Assembly (NCBI RefSeq): GCF_033807715.1
Contig: NC_084590.1
Span: 466,001-530,000 of the forward strand
Direction: 5' to 3'
From: Cololabis saira
Lineage: Eukaryota; Chordata; Actinopteri; Beloniformes; Belonidae
DNA length: 64,000 bases
Shown: positions 1 through 31,917 of the stretch, in pieces
Layout: every line of letters starts with the position of its first letter
How positions within the stretch are numbered: the first letter of the stretch is position 1
Made by a program: the position numbers and the translations under genes
The notes under the pieces: generated by a model
What the model was told of the DNA's origin: nothing
The model's input: the letters and a program-made list of their open reading frames with translations, nothing else
Database searches by the model: none

Positions 1-445
1 TTTACAATTATTTTAATACAGTGGTGACTATGGTTTTCTCCAATAAAATGTCTTGCCTCCAAAAGTGATCTACAGTTTGGTAACTAACTGAGAAGATGCT
101 GTCTTGATAAGTTGGTTGACTGGTTGACTGGTTAACAGTTGGACAAATTCTGAATGGTTCACGTGAATTCAGTGGATGACAGCTGGACTGCAGGCAGGTT
201 ATTTTCACACTTTTACTCTTCTACAAAACATCTCTACTATTATAAAACATATACAATGTCATTTTTTATTGTTTTACTGAAATAAGCACAGATTTCTTGT
301 AATGTTTGGAGCCTTCACAAACGTGCACTCTGATCATGTGATAACGACATTATGGACGCTGGATTTTGTCATATATGCCAACAAGAAGCCGGATCATCCC
401 TCTCATCTTTATTCCGGAGATTTCAATGACCACAGTTACATGATG
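1..445. other. intron sequence, nothing recognised
   Basis: This is AT-rich sequence inside the myosin gene. I see no exon, RNA gene or clear transposon here. A copy of the AATTCAGAATTAA-type MITE that is fuller at 13160-13690 begins near 446. Confidence 0.5.
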
Positions 446-1230
446 TTTTTTAATTCAGAATTAATTATTCTTAATTAAATAAATACTATTTTCCTTTGAG
501 TTTACGAAATAGTAATTCCAAATTATGGTTTAAATGGAAAAGTCGTAAACTTTCAGCGCTCTTTTCTTCGTGTGTGTGATTTTTTGGGGGGGTTGTTTTG
601 TTTTTTTGCACAATAGTTGTCCTTATCTCTTTGATTCACTCTGACTGGAAAAAAACGGAAGCTAAAAAAAGTATCAACTAGCGCAGTGGTTCTCAAATGG
701 GGGTACGCGTAGATTTTAAAATATACATATATTTAAAAAGTAGCATCCATGCAAAAATCCTTTAAAAATAAATATTTCATAAATAATTGAGGAAAATAGT
801 CCTGGTGTGGAGTTTCCCCCACACCAGGATGGTTCCACCTAACCTGTCAATCACCTGGCTTCACCTGTCAATCACCTGGCTTCACCTGTCAATCACTTGG
901 AGCAACGATGGAGTCGTGGTTGAAGCGTAGCAGCAATATTTTTATGTTTAATAAATCAGTTACTGATGGCACAGTGGTATGTTTTAGGTCTTTTTTTTAC
1001 AACCAAAAGTGCTTTGCGCTGGTTAGGGGGTACTTGGCTGAAAAAATATTTCACAGGGGGAACATCACTGAAAAAAGGTTGAGGACCACTGAACTAGCGC
1101 TCTGGGGGGAACTGCACCGCGGAGAAATGGAGTGGCGGAGAAGTCCGAAGGTTCACGACGGCGTCACGGCGTCACGGCAACGGCGTAGGCTCTGCGTTGG
1201 TTTAACGCAGAACCTTAAATCAGCCTTTAA
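446..1230. mobile_element. GC-rich foldback element with AT-rich core, broken by a hAT MITE
   Basis: Positions 446-540 resemble part of the MITE at 13160-13690. Positions 541-675 and 1100-1230 match, in opposite orientation, the two halves of the element at 26770-27305, including a TTGTCCTTATCTCTTTGATT block and the GGCGTAGGCTCTGCGTTGG end. The hAT-type insertion at 684-1091 separates the halves. Confidence 0.6.
684..1091 (+). mobile_element. hAT-type MITE with perfect 8-bp target duplication
   Basis: The element starts CAGTGGTTCTCAAATGG and ends AGGTTGAGGACCACTG. It is flanked on both sides by AACTAGCG (676-683 and 1092-1099). Eight-bp duplications and CAGTGGTTCTC ends are typical of hAT elements. 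Inside is a three-fold tandem of an approximately 21-bp CACCTGTCAATCACCTGGCTT unit (836-900), followed by an ATG at 908 opening with MESWLKR. This looks like the N terminus of a hAT transposase left in a deletion derivative. Confidence 0.8.
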
Positions 1231-1289
1231 CCTGAGGATTGAGCAGCTTCTCTTCATCAGACAGGGTGGGGCTTCTCTGGCTGCGCACC

Positions 1290-21075
<19,786 letters not shown>

Positions 21076-22157
21076 CTGCAGGACGAGCAAGAGGACAGGT
21101 ATCATTACACAACCAGAACAACAAAGTCTGTGCGGGGGAACCCGTCCCGTGCCACGAGAGACAGAGAGATCTCATTATGTTGATTTATCATTAAGGACAA
21201 ATCCAATTTGTTAGATCACAAAACCTCCAGTTTTAGGGACACATCTTGTTTAGTCTGACCAAAAGCCCAAAACCCAACACTTAAACTGAAAGAACTGAAA
21301 TGGAGCCAATCCCAGATGTAAAGGGGAAAATTTGTCACTTTAGCCAAGATAAAAACCAGCCAAAAACCATTTCACATGTTCACAAATATGTAAGACAAAT
21401 GTAGCATCAGATGTAAAGTAAAACCATAGCACTTACATGTTGAAGCGCATGGACAGATTTGTTCAGGAAGCCGCTTTCTATAATAGAAGCTTGAGTTCTG
21501 TGCATGAGACTGCGAATGCAACCAATATCCATGTTTAAGATGTTCTGAGCTGACGGAGCTACAACCAGAATAACTTGTGCTAGCGGGTAGGGGAGGAGGA
21601 AACATCGCTGCAATAAACAAACATACTTAAGTACAGCAGGTGTTGTTGTGTTATAGAGTAGCAGTCTCATCCCGGGGGGGACGCCAATGAAGACATTGAT
21701 TAAGGCAGAGAGGGCTAGAGGGAGAAAATATTAATTGGAGCCAAGTGAGATGAGGAAAAAAATAAAGATGGAAGGAGGGAAGAAAAAAAGGGAAAGAGGT
21801 TATGAATGCTAGGTTATGACTCCAGATTTACTGCATTGCTTAATGTAATTTATACGGGAAATTACCCTTTTTTTTTCTTAAGTGGGTTGTAAAAGGATGG
21901 GGAGGATGTGTGTTGCAAGGAAAGCACCACAATACAAAGAAGATGACTAGAGAATATGAGTGTGTATATAAACAACATTATTAAAATGGCTATGAACAGA
22001 AAAAAAAATGATTATTGCATGTTTTTATACACAGTTGACACAATCACAACATGCTTTTTTAGATTTACTGACAGTATGGTGGATAAGTTCAGTGAGTATC
22101 CCTATGGTTTTTCTACACAAACAATTCAAGAATACCAGCAATAGCACAAACTTATAA
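21076..22157. other. sequence upstream of exon a, nothing recognised
   Basis: This is AT-rich sequence upstream of the first recognised myosin exon. I found no upstream coding exon, CpG-rich promoter or TATA box that I can support. Confidence 0.5.
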
Positions 22158-22161
22158 TTAA

Positions 22162-24801
22162 AGCAGCACAATGTAACTTTCAGCTTTTGTTGAGTTTGGC
22201 GGCTCCTTTGGACAAAAGCGGTAGTGCTTTACCAGAAAGAACACTACGTTTCCCATGAGCACCAGCGCGTACTGCCGGAAAACTCCTGTCCCTGTCGCTG
22301 CATTTGTTTTGAGAGAAGACGGGACGCTTTTCTGTTTCACCAAGTGAACAGACGGAACGCAAAAAAAAAAGATGTTAAACTGCTGGAAAGGAACTGGAAT
22401 TTACCGGGATACCCTAAACAACGAAGCCAGGGAGCGGTATATGGACAAAATAATGATTATTAACGGTTTGGGTTCATATGAAATAATAATAATAATAATA
22501 CCTTTATTTATAGAGCACTTTTCCAAAACAAGTCACAAAGTGCTTTACATGCAATTAAAAACAGGAAACAAACAATTAGTACAATATTAAGACACAATTG
22601 AGAGATAAAAACAGACAAATAATACAATCAGTTAAACGCAAGTCTAAAAAAGTGAGTTTTTAAAAGTGACTTAAAAGAAGACAGTGTGTTAGCTACCCTG
22701 ATCTCCTCCGGCAGGTCATTCCATAAGCGAGGGGCTAAAACAGAAAAGGCCCGGTCACCCTTGGTCTTTAAGTTGGACCAAGGAATGGCCAGGAATGACC
22801 CACCAGAGGATCTCAGGGTGCGTTCAGGCTCGTATGGGGTCAGGAGGTCAGCTATGTAATCAGGAGCTAGCCCCATACGAGCCTTAAAATTAATAATTAA
22901 AATTTTAAAATCCACTCTAAAACGGACTGGGAGCCAGTGAAGGGACTTTAAAATTGGTGTGATATGTTCTCTCCTGTTGGACCGGGTAATGAGTCTGGCT
23001 GCTGCATTTTGAATTAACTGTAGTTTATTTAGATTTTGCTGAGTGAGGCATGAAAAAAGTGAATTGCAGTAATCTAACCGGGATGAAATAAATGCGTGTA
23101 TAACTGTCTCTAAGTTTTTAGATGAAAGAAATGACCTGATTTTGGATATTTTTCTAAGATGGAAGAAGCATGATTGGACAACGGAATTTATATGCTGGTC
23201 GAAATTGAGGTGTTTGTCAAAAATAATACCGAGGTTTCTACAAGAAGTGGTGATGTTGGATGAAAGGGGACCAAGATGGGAAGAAATATGATTTTGTGAT
23301 AAGTCTGGGCCTATGATGAGGATTTCTGTCTTCTCTGAGTTAAATTGTAAAAAGTTTGATGCCATCCAGTTATAGATATCTGCAATGCACATGTGGAGGT
23401 TATTTAGTTGATTGGAGTTGCTATTATCAAAGGAAAGGTATAATTGTGTATCATCGGCATAGAAATGGTATTTAATATTGTGTTTTGTAATAATATGACC
23501 TAGAGGAAGCATGTAAATGGAGAACAGTAATGGACCGAGAACAGAACCTTGAGGAACTCCATAATCTAATGGTGATGAAGATGACTGAAAATGACCAATT
23601 TCTACACAGACCTTCTACAAAGACCTTTCGGACAGATAAGAACGGAACCAATCTAAAACCAACCCTGAAATGCCCACCCAATTTTTAAGACGCTCAATTA
23701 AAATATTATGATCAACAGAGTGTTGACCACGATCAGCTGCTAAAAGAAGATAATTTAAAACCTTAAGAAGTGCCGTTTCTGTGCTAAAACCTGCTCTAAA
23801 ACCCGACTGAAATCTCTCAAAGAGGTCATTACCGTTCATAAAAGAAATAATTTGATCTGCCACTACTTTTTCTAAAACTTTAGCGATAAATGGTAGTTTT
23901 GAGATTGGACGGAAGTTATTGAGGATATCTGGTTCTAGTGAGGGTTTTTTAAGGAGAAATCCCTACTAAAGAGTGGAGCTCCGATGAGGATTTACTGCTG
24001 CAGGTCTGCACAACCCACGTCTTACTACCTTGTTTAGGAGTGTTTGGCAGCTGCTTTGGTAAATGTTTGACTCGCCATGTGTTTCAATAAATTAGTATAA
24101 TAGTACAACATACAGTACATGTTTGACTGCTATATTATGCTGAAGAGGCTCCGAGGCGTGAGCAATATTTTTGTTTTCCTCGCGAGATTATTTTTTTCCT
24201 CTGCAGCTACAAATAGAGTTAATATTTTTTCCTCAACAAACTAGTTTTATCTGAAGATTGGGGTTAATCGCACCGCAGAGAGCTGGCCAGCAACTGCGTT
24301 TAGCTGGAGAAGTGGGAATAAAACCCGTGTGAATGATCCGACCCCGGTCTGTGTGAGTGACTCTTTTACTCTGTTATCTCAGATAATTGGCCGGCCTCCG
24401 TGGTTCTGCCTCCAAGCAGGAAAGCGATGAAAAGTTAAACCATTAGCGATCTTTTCCCCGTGTCTGTTATGTGTGGAGCTGCTGCAGCTACAACACAGCA
24501 ACGGGTTACCAGCTTCTGCTGAGCCCTGCGCTCCATGCCCCGCCCTTTTCGTCTCGACTACGAATCGGGAAGGAGGGGGAAGTGACGTATGCCGTTAAGC
24601 AGTCAAAGCCGTAAAAATGTGTAGTTTTTTAGTGTGGAAGGGTTCCTACCATGCTCCTCAAAGTTACATAGTGCCAGTGAAGGCGATGCAGACCCCTCAG
24701 ACCATGACAGAGGTGTCATTAAACCTGTTGGAAGTTGATGTACCATCACAATGATGATGATGAAATATTAGATTAAGGTGGAAAAGTTACATAGTGCTGC
24801 T
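22162..24801. mobile_element. TTAA-flanked DNA element, second family, copy 2, split by an L2 LINE
   Basis: The termini AGCAGCACAATGTAACTTT and AAAAGTTACATAGTGCTGCT are bordered by TTAA at 22158-22161 and 24802-24805. The interior matches 17153-18465 closely on both sides of the LINE insertion. The uninterrupted copy reads CATATGAAATCCCTAC at the insertion point. Confidence 0.85.
22484..23955 (-). pseudogene. 5'-truncated L2-like LINE, reverse transcriptase C-terminal half
   Basis: A 294-codon minus-strand frame (23512-22628) encodes the end of an L2-clade reverse transcriptase, with [38 protein letters not shown] and [15 protein letters not shown]. The frame upstream (23863-23615) has [20 protein letters not shown] and is broken from it by a frameshift. 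The 3' end carries an (ATT)n tail at the left border. GAAAT flanks both ends as a likely short target duplication. Confidence 0.9.
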
Positions 24802-24959
24802 TTAATATGAAAAGAAGAAAAAAAAATGTGAAAAACGCTTTTGAAATGAATATACATGCAGAACAGTCCAGCATCTAGAAATAAGTAGCTTCGTTCATTA
24901 ACAGCTGTTTGAATTCAAGCATGACTTGACCCATTGTTTGCTCTGTGGGAACACGGGAA

Positions 24960-25700
24960 AAATGGTACCCAGTACCACCATTGGTTTATCGCAAGTACAG
25001 ATGTTACAATACCAATTTATTTCTTCTGATACCGATTTCAAAACCAGAGCTTTGGGCATCGGCCGATACCAAGTACTGTTCTGATGCCAGGGTCATTTTT
25101 AATGTTTGTTTTCTTTGAATGACAAATGAAACATTATCTCAAATAAAATAAGTCAACAAATATTTATTCTTAAAAATTATTATATCATTATAATAAAATA
25201 ATAAATAACAGCTTTATATATTTATTACTGACCTGGGAAACTGTACCACGTGTTCAGATATCAGTTACACAGTGAAATCCAAGATTTTAAACAAACCTTC
25301 AGGGGCTGGTCACTTAAGACAATGAATTCTAGAGTTTGGTCCATCATTGTAGTGGTTTTAGTGGAAATCACAGCCTTGAATAATATGCATGCTGCAGTTT
25401 TCTTGGTCGGACTTTCCAGCTTCGAATATGTGATATTGTCAAGTTAATACTAAAGCTAGATAGCCAGGTCAGTCCAACGGCTCACTGCTTCTCCACCTGG
25501 AGAAACCAGGAATTTCCAAAACAGTATTGAATAACTTCCTGTTTTGGATTTTAGGGCACCAAAGTACAATTGATATTCAGTTCATAAAATTGCAAGGCAT
25601 CAGATGGCTTAAAGCATAAATGCTCATGAAAACATCAATCCTTATTTTTGGCAGTATCTGCGGGCCTTTCTGATACTGGTATCGTATCAGAACAACTAAC
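24960..25700. mobile_element. degenerate DNA element with GATACCGAT / TATCGTATCAG motifs
   Basis: TATCGG-type motifs occur at both ends (about 25010-25080 and 25665-25700) around an AT-rich core, like many teleost hAT-type MITEs. Exact borders are not clear. Confidence 0.4.
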
Positions 25701-25754
25701 TGTGAGTACTAACACACCATCATACCACACACGCCATTACACCAACTCTCCATA

Positions 25755-26690
25755 TTTGCATTGAGCTCCATCCTCTGCAACTGGGTCCTGTACTTTCTAA
25801 CAGAGGCTGCAGTGTGTGAGGATCCATGCCTCTTCCTCCCTCATCCCCCTCTTCCTCCCTCATCCCCCTCAGCACTGGCCCCCTCTTGTTCACCCTGCTC
25901 AGACAAACATCCCAGCTGCCTGATCGTGAAGTATACAGCTGTGGTTGGACGCATGGACAGCAACCACCAGTCCGACTACAGGAAGGAGGTGGAACACCTG
26001 GAGGGTTGGTGTAGAGGAAACAACCTCTGCATCAATGTGAAGAAGACCAAGGAGATGATTGTGGACTTCAGAAGGGGCAGACATCTCCCCCCTCCCCTGC
26101 ACATCAGAGAAACAGCCGTGGAAGTGTCTCCAGCTTCAGGTACCTGGGGGTCCACATCTCTCATGAGGTCTGGAGCACCAACACTTCCAGCCTGGTCAGC
26201 TATGCACACCAGCACCTTCATTTCCAAGGAGGCTGAGATTGCTGGACTGGGGAGCTCAGTCCTGGCCTCCTTCCACAGATGTGTGCTGGAAAGTGTCCTG
26301 TGCTCCTGCATCACCGTCTGGCACGGCAGCTGAGGAGAAAGCTCTGCAGTGGGTGGTGAAAGCTGCACAGAGGACTGTGGGACACAGCCTAGCCACCACC
26401 GGGGACATTTCCACCTCCAGATTCAGGAAACGGGCCTCCTGCATCACCAAGGACCACACCTAACCTGCACACGCACTGTTTGTCCCTCTCCTTGCAGGCA
26501 GGAGGCTGCAAAGCATTCAGAGCAGGGCCACTAGACTGAGGAACAGCTTTTTCCCCTATGCGGTAAGACTGCTGAACTCTGGAGGACCCCCGTAGCCGCC
26601 CCCCGCCCTTTACTGTACATATAGTAATATATGGCATGTAGTTTAATCTCTGAATATGTCTCATTAAACTGGATAAATGTAGTGTCATTG
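25755..26690 (+). pseudogene. Rex1-like (CR1/L2 group) LINE fragment
   Basis: The plus-strand frames encode YRKEVEHLEGWCRGNNLCIN and VKKTKEMIVDFRRGR, then the post-RT segment (HRCVLESVLCSCITVWHGS, VVKAAQRTVGH). These are typical of Rex1/CR1-group reverse transcriptases just after the YADD box. Stops and frameshifts break it and the 5' part is missing. Confidence 0.8.
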
Positions 26691-26769
26691 ATCTCAGAAC
26701 CCATCACCCGTAAGCATATTGCTGTAGAGTTTCAATCAAGTGATGACAATAACAACAACAACAACAACA

Positions 26770-27305
26770 TAATAGCTACGGCTAAAGGCTGAATTATCGT
26801 TCTGCATCAAATCGACGCCGTGTCTACGCCGTTGCCGTGATGCCGTCACCGTAACGCCGTCATGAACCCTTCGGACTTCTCCGTCACTCCATTTCTCTGC
26901 GGTGCAGTACCCCCCGCGATCTTTTCCTAAATGGTTTATCCGACTTTTCCGGTCACAGTGAATCAAAGAGATAAGGACAACTATTGAAAAAAAAAAAAAA
27001 AAAAATCACACATACACGAATAAAAGAGCGCTGATAGTTCACGACTGCTTCAAACCGGAAACCGGAAATGCGTTGCTACCAAGCAAACCAATCACAGCCC
27101 TCTCGTCTGCGTTTGGTCTGCGTCGCCTCGACGCGTAGTTACAATTTTTGGGAGGTGCAGGTCAGTGACGGCGTTAGTGACGGCGTTAGTGACGGCGTTA
27201 GTGACGGCGTCAGCGACGGCGTCAGCGACGGCGTGTGGTACGTGTCGACACGTACCCTACGGCGTAGGCACGGCGTCGTTTTGACTCAGAACCATAACTC
27301 AGCCT
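26770..27305. mobile_element. GC-rich foldback MITE, ~535 bp, with 12-bp internal tandem
   Basis: The ends are AAGGCTGAATTATCGTTCTG and CAGAACCATAACTCAGCCTT, which are inverted. Both arms are rich in GACGCCGT/ACGGCGTC. A 12-bp unit GACGGCGTTAGT is repeated five times from 27167. The AT-rich centre matches 541-675. Confidence 0.75.
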
Positions 27306-29420
27306 TAACACGTCAGTCTTACTGGCTTTCAATGTGCAATTTGAATCACGCCCTCGTTTTAACTCCCAACTTCTTTGGTAACTGAAACACAAAATTTAAA
27401 AAGAAAATGTCAGTATTGCTGGAAAGGCTTATACCAATAAAACCTATAAAGCAGGTGCACTATATTTCAGCGTTATCTTGAAAAAGGAGGATAATGTAAT
27501 GGTCAATTTATAGACACATATTTCACAAACTAAGGGCCACCGTGGGCTCAGCAGTGCTATGTACTGTGCTGCATGTGCTGCAAGGCATGTCACAAACAGA
27601 GTTGATGGAAAATTTCTCATACGAGTTCTTCTGGCAGAAGCTCATATTAAGTAATATCGAACAAAAACATCAGTTGAGCTCCACTAGGAAGTACCAAGTC
27701 TGCTACCACTTGGTACTTCTGCTCTTCCTCTCCCATACATCTTATTTTTTCACTTTTACTTCTTGTTCCAATCTCTTATCGTCTCGACATAAGCCACTTC
27801 ATTGTTTCCTAATTTTCTTTTCACTATTAGGCTTTCCTGATGCTTATGCTACACAATGAAGCTCCACCCAGTATCAGGAACTCAACATTACATGCATGTT
27901 TTTCCAAATCCTGCGTAGCAAACAAGACAGCTGGGCAAGACAGCAGTAGAAGGCCTGGAATGCTCCAGCTCCCCACACTTGTAAGACTTTATTGGGATAG
28001 CACTGATCAATCTGTGGTTCTGGTTCAGAATGAAATATCTCATTATCTGTCTTTGAAATTGCACTATATTTTGTGTTGATAGTTTAGGGCTTAAGTGACT
28101 GAATCATATCAGGTTTTTCTCTAGCTATTATGATGTGTCAAAAATAAACTCCTATTTCTGAGTTGAAGAGAAACATCTAGAAGGATTCTCATTACTTGTG
28201 TCACAGATATCATTAGAGGTGGGGAAATTCATCAAGTTTAAGCACAGATTCAGAAGAAAAAAAAACTGAGCAATACCAGATAATAAAAAGAAAAAACTAG
28301 AAATACTTTAAAAACAGACATCTGGTGATAATGAAATTGGATGACATTCTGGATCCAGATAAATATTTAAATGTTGAGCGGTTCTCCTTCACCTTCCGTT
28401 AAGTACCCCTGTCCTCTCTCAAATGACAGACTGAAACATTGACCATATTTAAAAGAACAGATTGGTGAAAAAGCAGATGGATTTGATGATCCTGCCAGTC
28501 TGGAAACAGGAGTTTCGCTCCCTTATCTTTACAGGGCAAAGTCATCCAGCTCAGACGTCACACCGTTAATGTAAGCCTCATCTAAGCTGCTGCTTTCCAT
28601 GCACCATACAGTGCTTTTCATGATGGAAACATAGAGGGACATTTAATTCAAACTCATTTCAGTGTTTCCAGGGCAACCACCCAAAACAATTACAGTAAAT
28701 CTTCCAGATGGTGTAAGTCTATCTGATTATAGAAAACATCTTCCAGTCTAATAGTGCCAGCACATACTGTGTATGTTTAAAAAAAAAAATCTGTAAAACA
28801 ATCTGCCAAATATTTTGTTTTCTTGCATTATTCTCTTGTAGTTATTTCAAAAATGTGGGGGCCTGATAAGTTGCATATTAATATGAGCACAAAAAGCATC
28901 TATTCGGAGAAGGCTCGATTGTTCCTTTTCAACACCATTATGGATTAATCTGAGCACCTCGTACTACATTTCCCAAAGGACACTGAATAGAGCAGCAAAA
29001 AAATTCTACAACAGTTCTTAAAGGCTGAGAGGTACATGAAATGAAAAGGGGAATTCGTTTCCATAAAATATGCAGGGCTCCTTAAAAAAAAAGAAAAAAA
29101 ATGTTACTTGAGAGACAATACATTAAATAGAAACAACACTTTTCTTGGCCCCTTGCCACATCTCAGGCTTGCATGTAGAAAAGAGTACAACTAAATAGAA
29201 AAGTCATGCTCCAGAGCACATCAACCAAACAAAAATATTTCTGTGAGTCTTCCTGTGATATGTGTCTTACATGATTTTTGAAAATTCTTACAAAATGAAC
29301 CAGTTTTCTGGCCCCAATTCCTGCTTTTCACTTTTCACACAGTAGAAAAAAGGAAATGAATGTTTAAAACTGAAATCCTGAATATGGCTCTTGGCTTGTC
29401 TTGGCATGTGTGACAGTAAG
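27306..29420. other. intergenic/intronic sequence, nothing firmly recognised
   Basis: This is AT-rich sequence without a supported exon. A perfect 12-bp inverted repeat, GAAGTACCAAGT with an 8-nt loop, lies at 27688-27719. Confidence 0.45.
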
Positions 29421-29684
29421 GGCCAATCCCAATGTTCACCCTACTCACTACCACTAGCCCTCACTCACTACCACTAGCCCTCAAAATGAAGCCACCGCGG
29501 TAGGGCTTTGTAATCTTCCCTAGGGATTGGGACGCCACTTGCTACGTCACTGCGGGGTTTACGTTCAGGTATGTAAGCGACTGCGTAGTTACGTTTGCAC
29601 ATACGTCACACAATATCAGGAAGCTGAGAGCTAAAAGCTGTTTTAATTTCAGGTAACCATGTGGGTTACATATGCATATGCTTA
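29420..29684. mobile_element. partial MITE (CCAATCCCAATGTTCACCC family)
   Basis: The segment starts GGCCAATCCCAATG and has CCCTAGGGATTGGGACGCCA within 120 bp. It relates to the element at 3530-4715, sharing AGGAAGCTGAGAGC-AAAAGCTG and GTTTTAATTTCAG. The element is cut by the one at 29685. Confidence 0.5.
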
Positions 29685-30592
29685 CCCTGCGTTCACACTG
29701 AAAGCGTCACGGGCGTCCCGACGCCAGCATCTCGCCGCTTGGTGCATTCACACACAAAGCGTCAGTGCCTGCAGCGGGGCGGGGGTGGGCGGGGTTTCAA
29801 GCTGCGCTGCAGAACTGAAGGGAACAGTGGGAACAGCCTACACATATAGCGTTTGGGACGCCTTCTTTATATTTTAGCGTTATTTCCGCATAGATAAGAG
29901 TGAGTTTGATGCTCCTTAACAAGTTTGGTCCGCGGATCAACATCAACCCATGGCTGATTTATGGTTCCGCGTCACACCAACGCGGCGACGCACACCGCAC
30001 CGCGTCCCTACGCCGTCGGCTACGCCGTCGATTTAACGCGGAACCATAATTCAGGCGAAGCTGCAGTCTGTCTGCGCTGACACACCGGGTCGGAGCGGAT
30101 TTGGTCATGATGTTTAACCTGTGTTTTGCGATTAATAAGCACGGGTTTTAAATATTTTTCGTTGGATCAATGTAGCAAATAAAATCGTTGGGACCATCCA
30201 GTTCCTCACCCATCAGATACATGTTTCACGTGATCAGTTCAGGTAAAAACGGCAGTCAAACCAGCTAAATGTAAATTTGCTGGAGGAAATATATTAATTC
30301 CTGATAAAATAAGTTTGTAAGTGCACAGCTCTACTCCTGTACGCATGTGAATCAGTGTACGTTTGTGTCTACATGAAAGTACAATCTGCATTGAGAGTCC
30401 TCGCTTCGGGAATCCCGGTGTGTGATTGGACGACGCCTCGGCGTCGCCGCTGCTCATTTGCATAAAGTTCAGATTTTTCAACTTTTAAATTGACGCGCCG
30501 CGCCGCGCCCGCCGCCCGCCGCTCCCGCTGCTTCCGCCGGTCCCGCCGCCCACGCCTATGACGCCCGTGACGCTTTCAGTGTGAATGCAGGG
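29685..30592. mobile_element. TA-flanked GC-rich DNA element, 908 bp
   Basis: The inverted ends are CCCTGCGTTCACACTGAAAG and CTTTCAGTGTGAATGCAGGG. TA flanks both sides (29683-29684 and 30593-30594). A GC-rich foldback copy is nested at 29950-30056. No transposase frame is seen. Confidence 0.75.
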
Positions 30593-30668
30593 TAAGACCA
30601 ACGGCAATAGCAAGACTGGGAGAGGGAGACTTTTTCCAATAAGAATTAATCTGCATGCAGAAAAGTAA

Positions 30669-30728
30669 AGGAACTGTTTTGGCACATACCCATGCTTAAT
30701 GCAATGAGTATGTGCCAAAACAGTTCCT
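30669..30728. other. perfect 21-bp stem-loop
   Basis: AGGAACTGTTTTGGCACATA-C (30669-30689) pairs without mismatch with 30708-30728 around an 18-nt loop. No miRNA family is recognised. It may be a small inverted repeat rather than an RNA gene. Confidence 0.5.
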
Positions 30729-31915
30729 CTTTGAAAACTAATTTACTCAAATCTCATGAAGTAACAGGCAGAAATAACACATGCTGCACCGAAATGGAGA
30801 AAAACACAAGCAAGTGTGTGGACACATTACTGCCAGAACAACTCCTTCTCTCAACTTCCGCCTTGATGTCAACAGCCTGACCAACTTTATCTTTGAGAAG
30901 TATCTTACCTGTCACTCTTGAATGCATATGTACAAATCCAAACTTGACTGCCTCCTAGGGTATCAATGAACCAGAAAAACGTATGGTTCCCAACATTTCA
31001 CCAACATTCTGAGCAACTTTTCTGTAAGACAGCTGCTTACCAAAGGTCTATATTTCATGACGCTTCCCCTGCTGTGTGGTGATAAAGCCTTTTTTTTTCT
31101 ACTGCTGCAGTAGTTCAACTGTAAGAATGTGCCCTCCAGCACTGCCTCACAACCACTATTTAGCTGAGAGTTTGTTTTTAGAAGCTCTCCCCTCTGTCCT
31201 GAGAGCCAACTGCCATTACCTCTCCTCTTACTGCTGCTCCCATATGCTTAACCCACGCCTTATTCAGCCTCCTACTCGTCACTCCTTCACTCATTTTTAT
31301 TCTCCCTTCGGGGGAAACGGTTTGGTGACCTGTCTCCTTTTCTTCTTCTTCTTCCTCTGCTTATTTTTCCTCTTATCCCATCCTCAATCCAATGAGCAAT
31401 TGTACTGTAGAAAAATGTTTCTATGTTTCTCTGGCTTTAAAAAAAAATTTTTTTTTAAGAGTTCACATCCTTCATCCTGTGCACATATGTGGTCAAAAGC
31501 ACCACTGAAAAAAAGAAAAAGAAAATGAGAATGGAAAATGCATCCAAAGTGTAGTTATGCTAGAACAATAAACTATTTAATAAATGTAGTAGAAGACAAT
31601 CAACTTTTCAACTTCTTTAACATTCCCATCTCCTTTGTTATCTCTCTTCTTTCATGCTTTACTACTCTCAGATTTACAAGATAAAACATATGCAAAAGCG
31701 ATGCACCAGGACTTATCATTAGCACAATATAATTACAGGGACTCTAATTGCTCCAGATCAGTGTTGGACCCACACATGCATAACCAGCCACTGCTTTTTT
31801 TTATTCTTAATTTTGTGGAAGGCTTTAAGCATAAGATACATAAGATACTACGGGATACATGCTACTTTGCCGACCAAGGACAAATTTAGAACACTCCATA
31901 TCTGAAGGTCAAGTT
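30729..31915. other. nothing recognised
   Basis: This is AT-rich sequence with pyrimidine-rich runs (about 31320-31370). Open frames here have no recognisable domain. Confidence 0.45.
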
Positions 31916-31917
31916 TA

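Noticed and set aside
21076..21105. Alternative start at 21105 giving a hydrophobic [10 protein letters not shown] leader on the myosin
   Set aside because: This is the polypyrimidine tract and acceptor of exon a read in frame. A class I myosin has no signal peptide.
22628..23512. 294-codon minus-strand frame as a gene
   Set aside because: It encodes the C terminus of an L2-clade reverse transcriptase and is truncated inside a DNA element.
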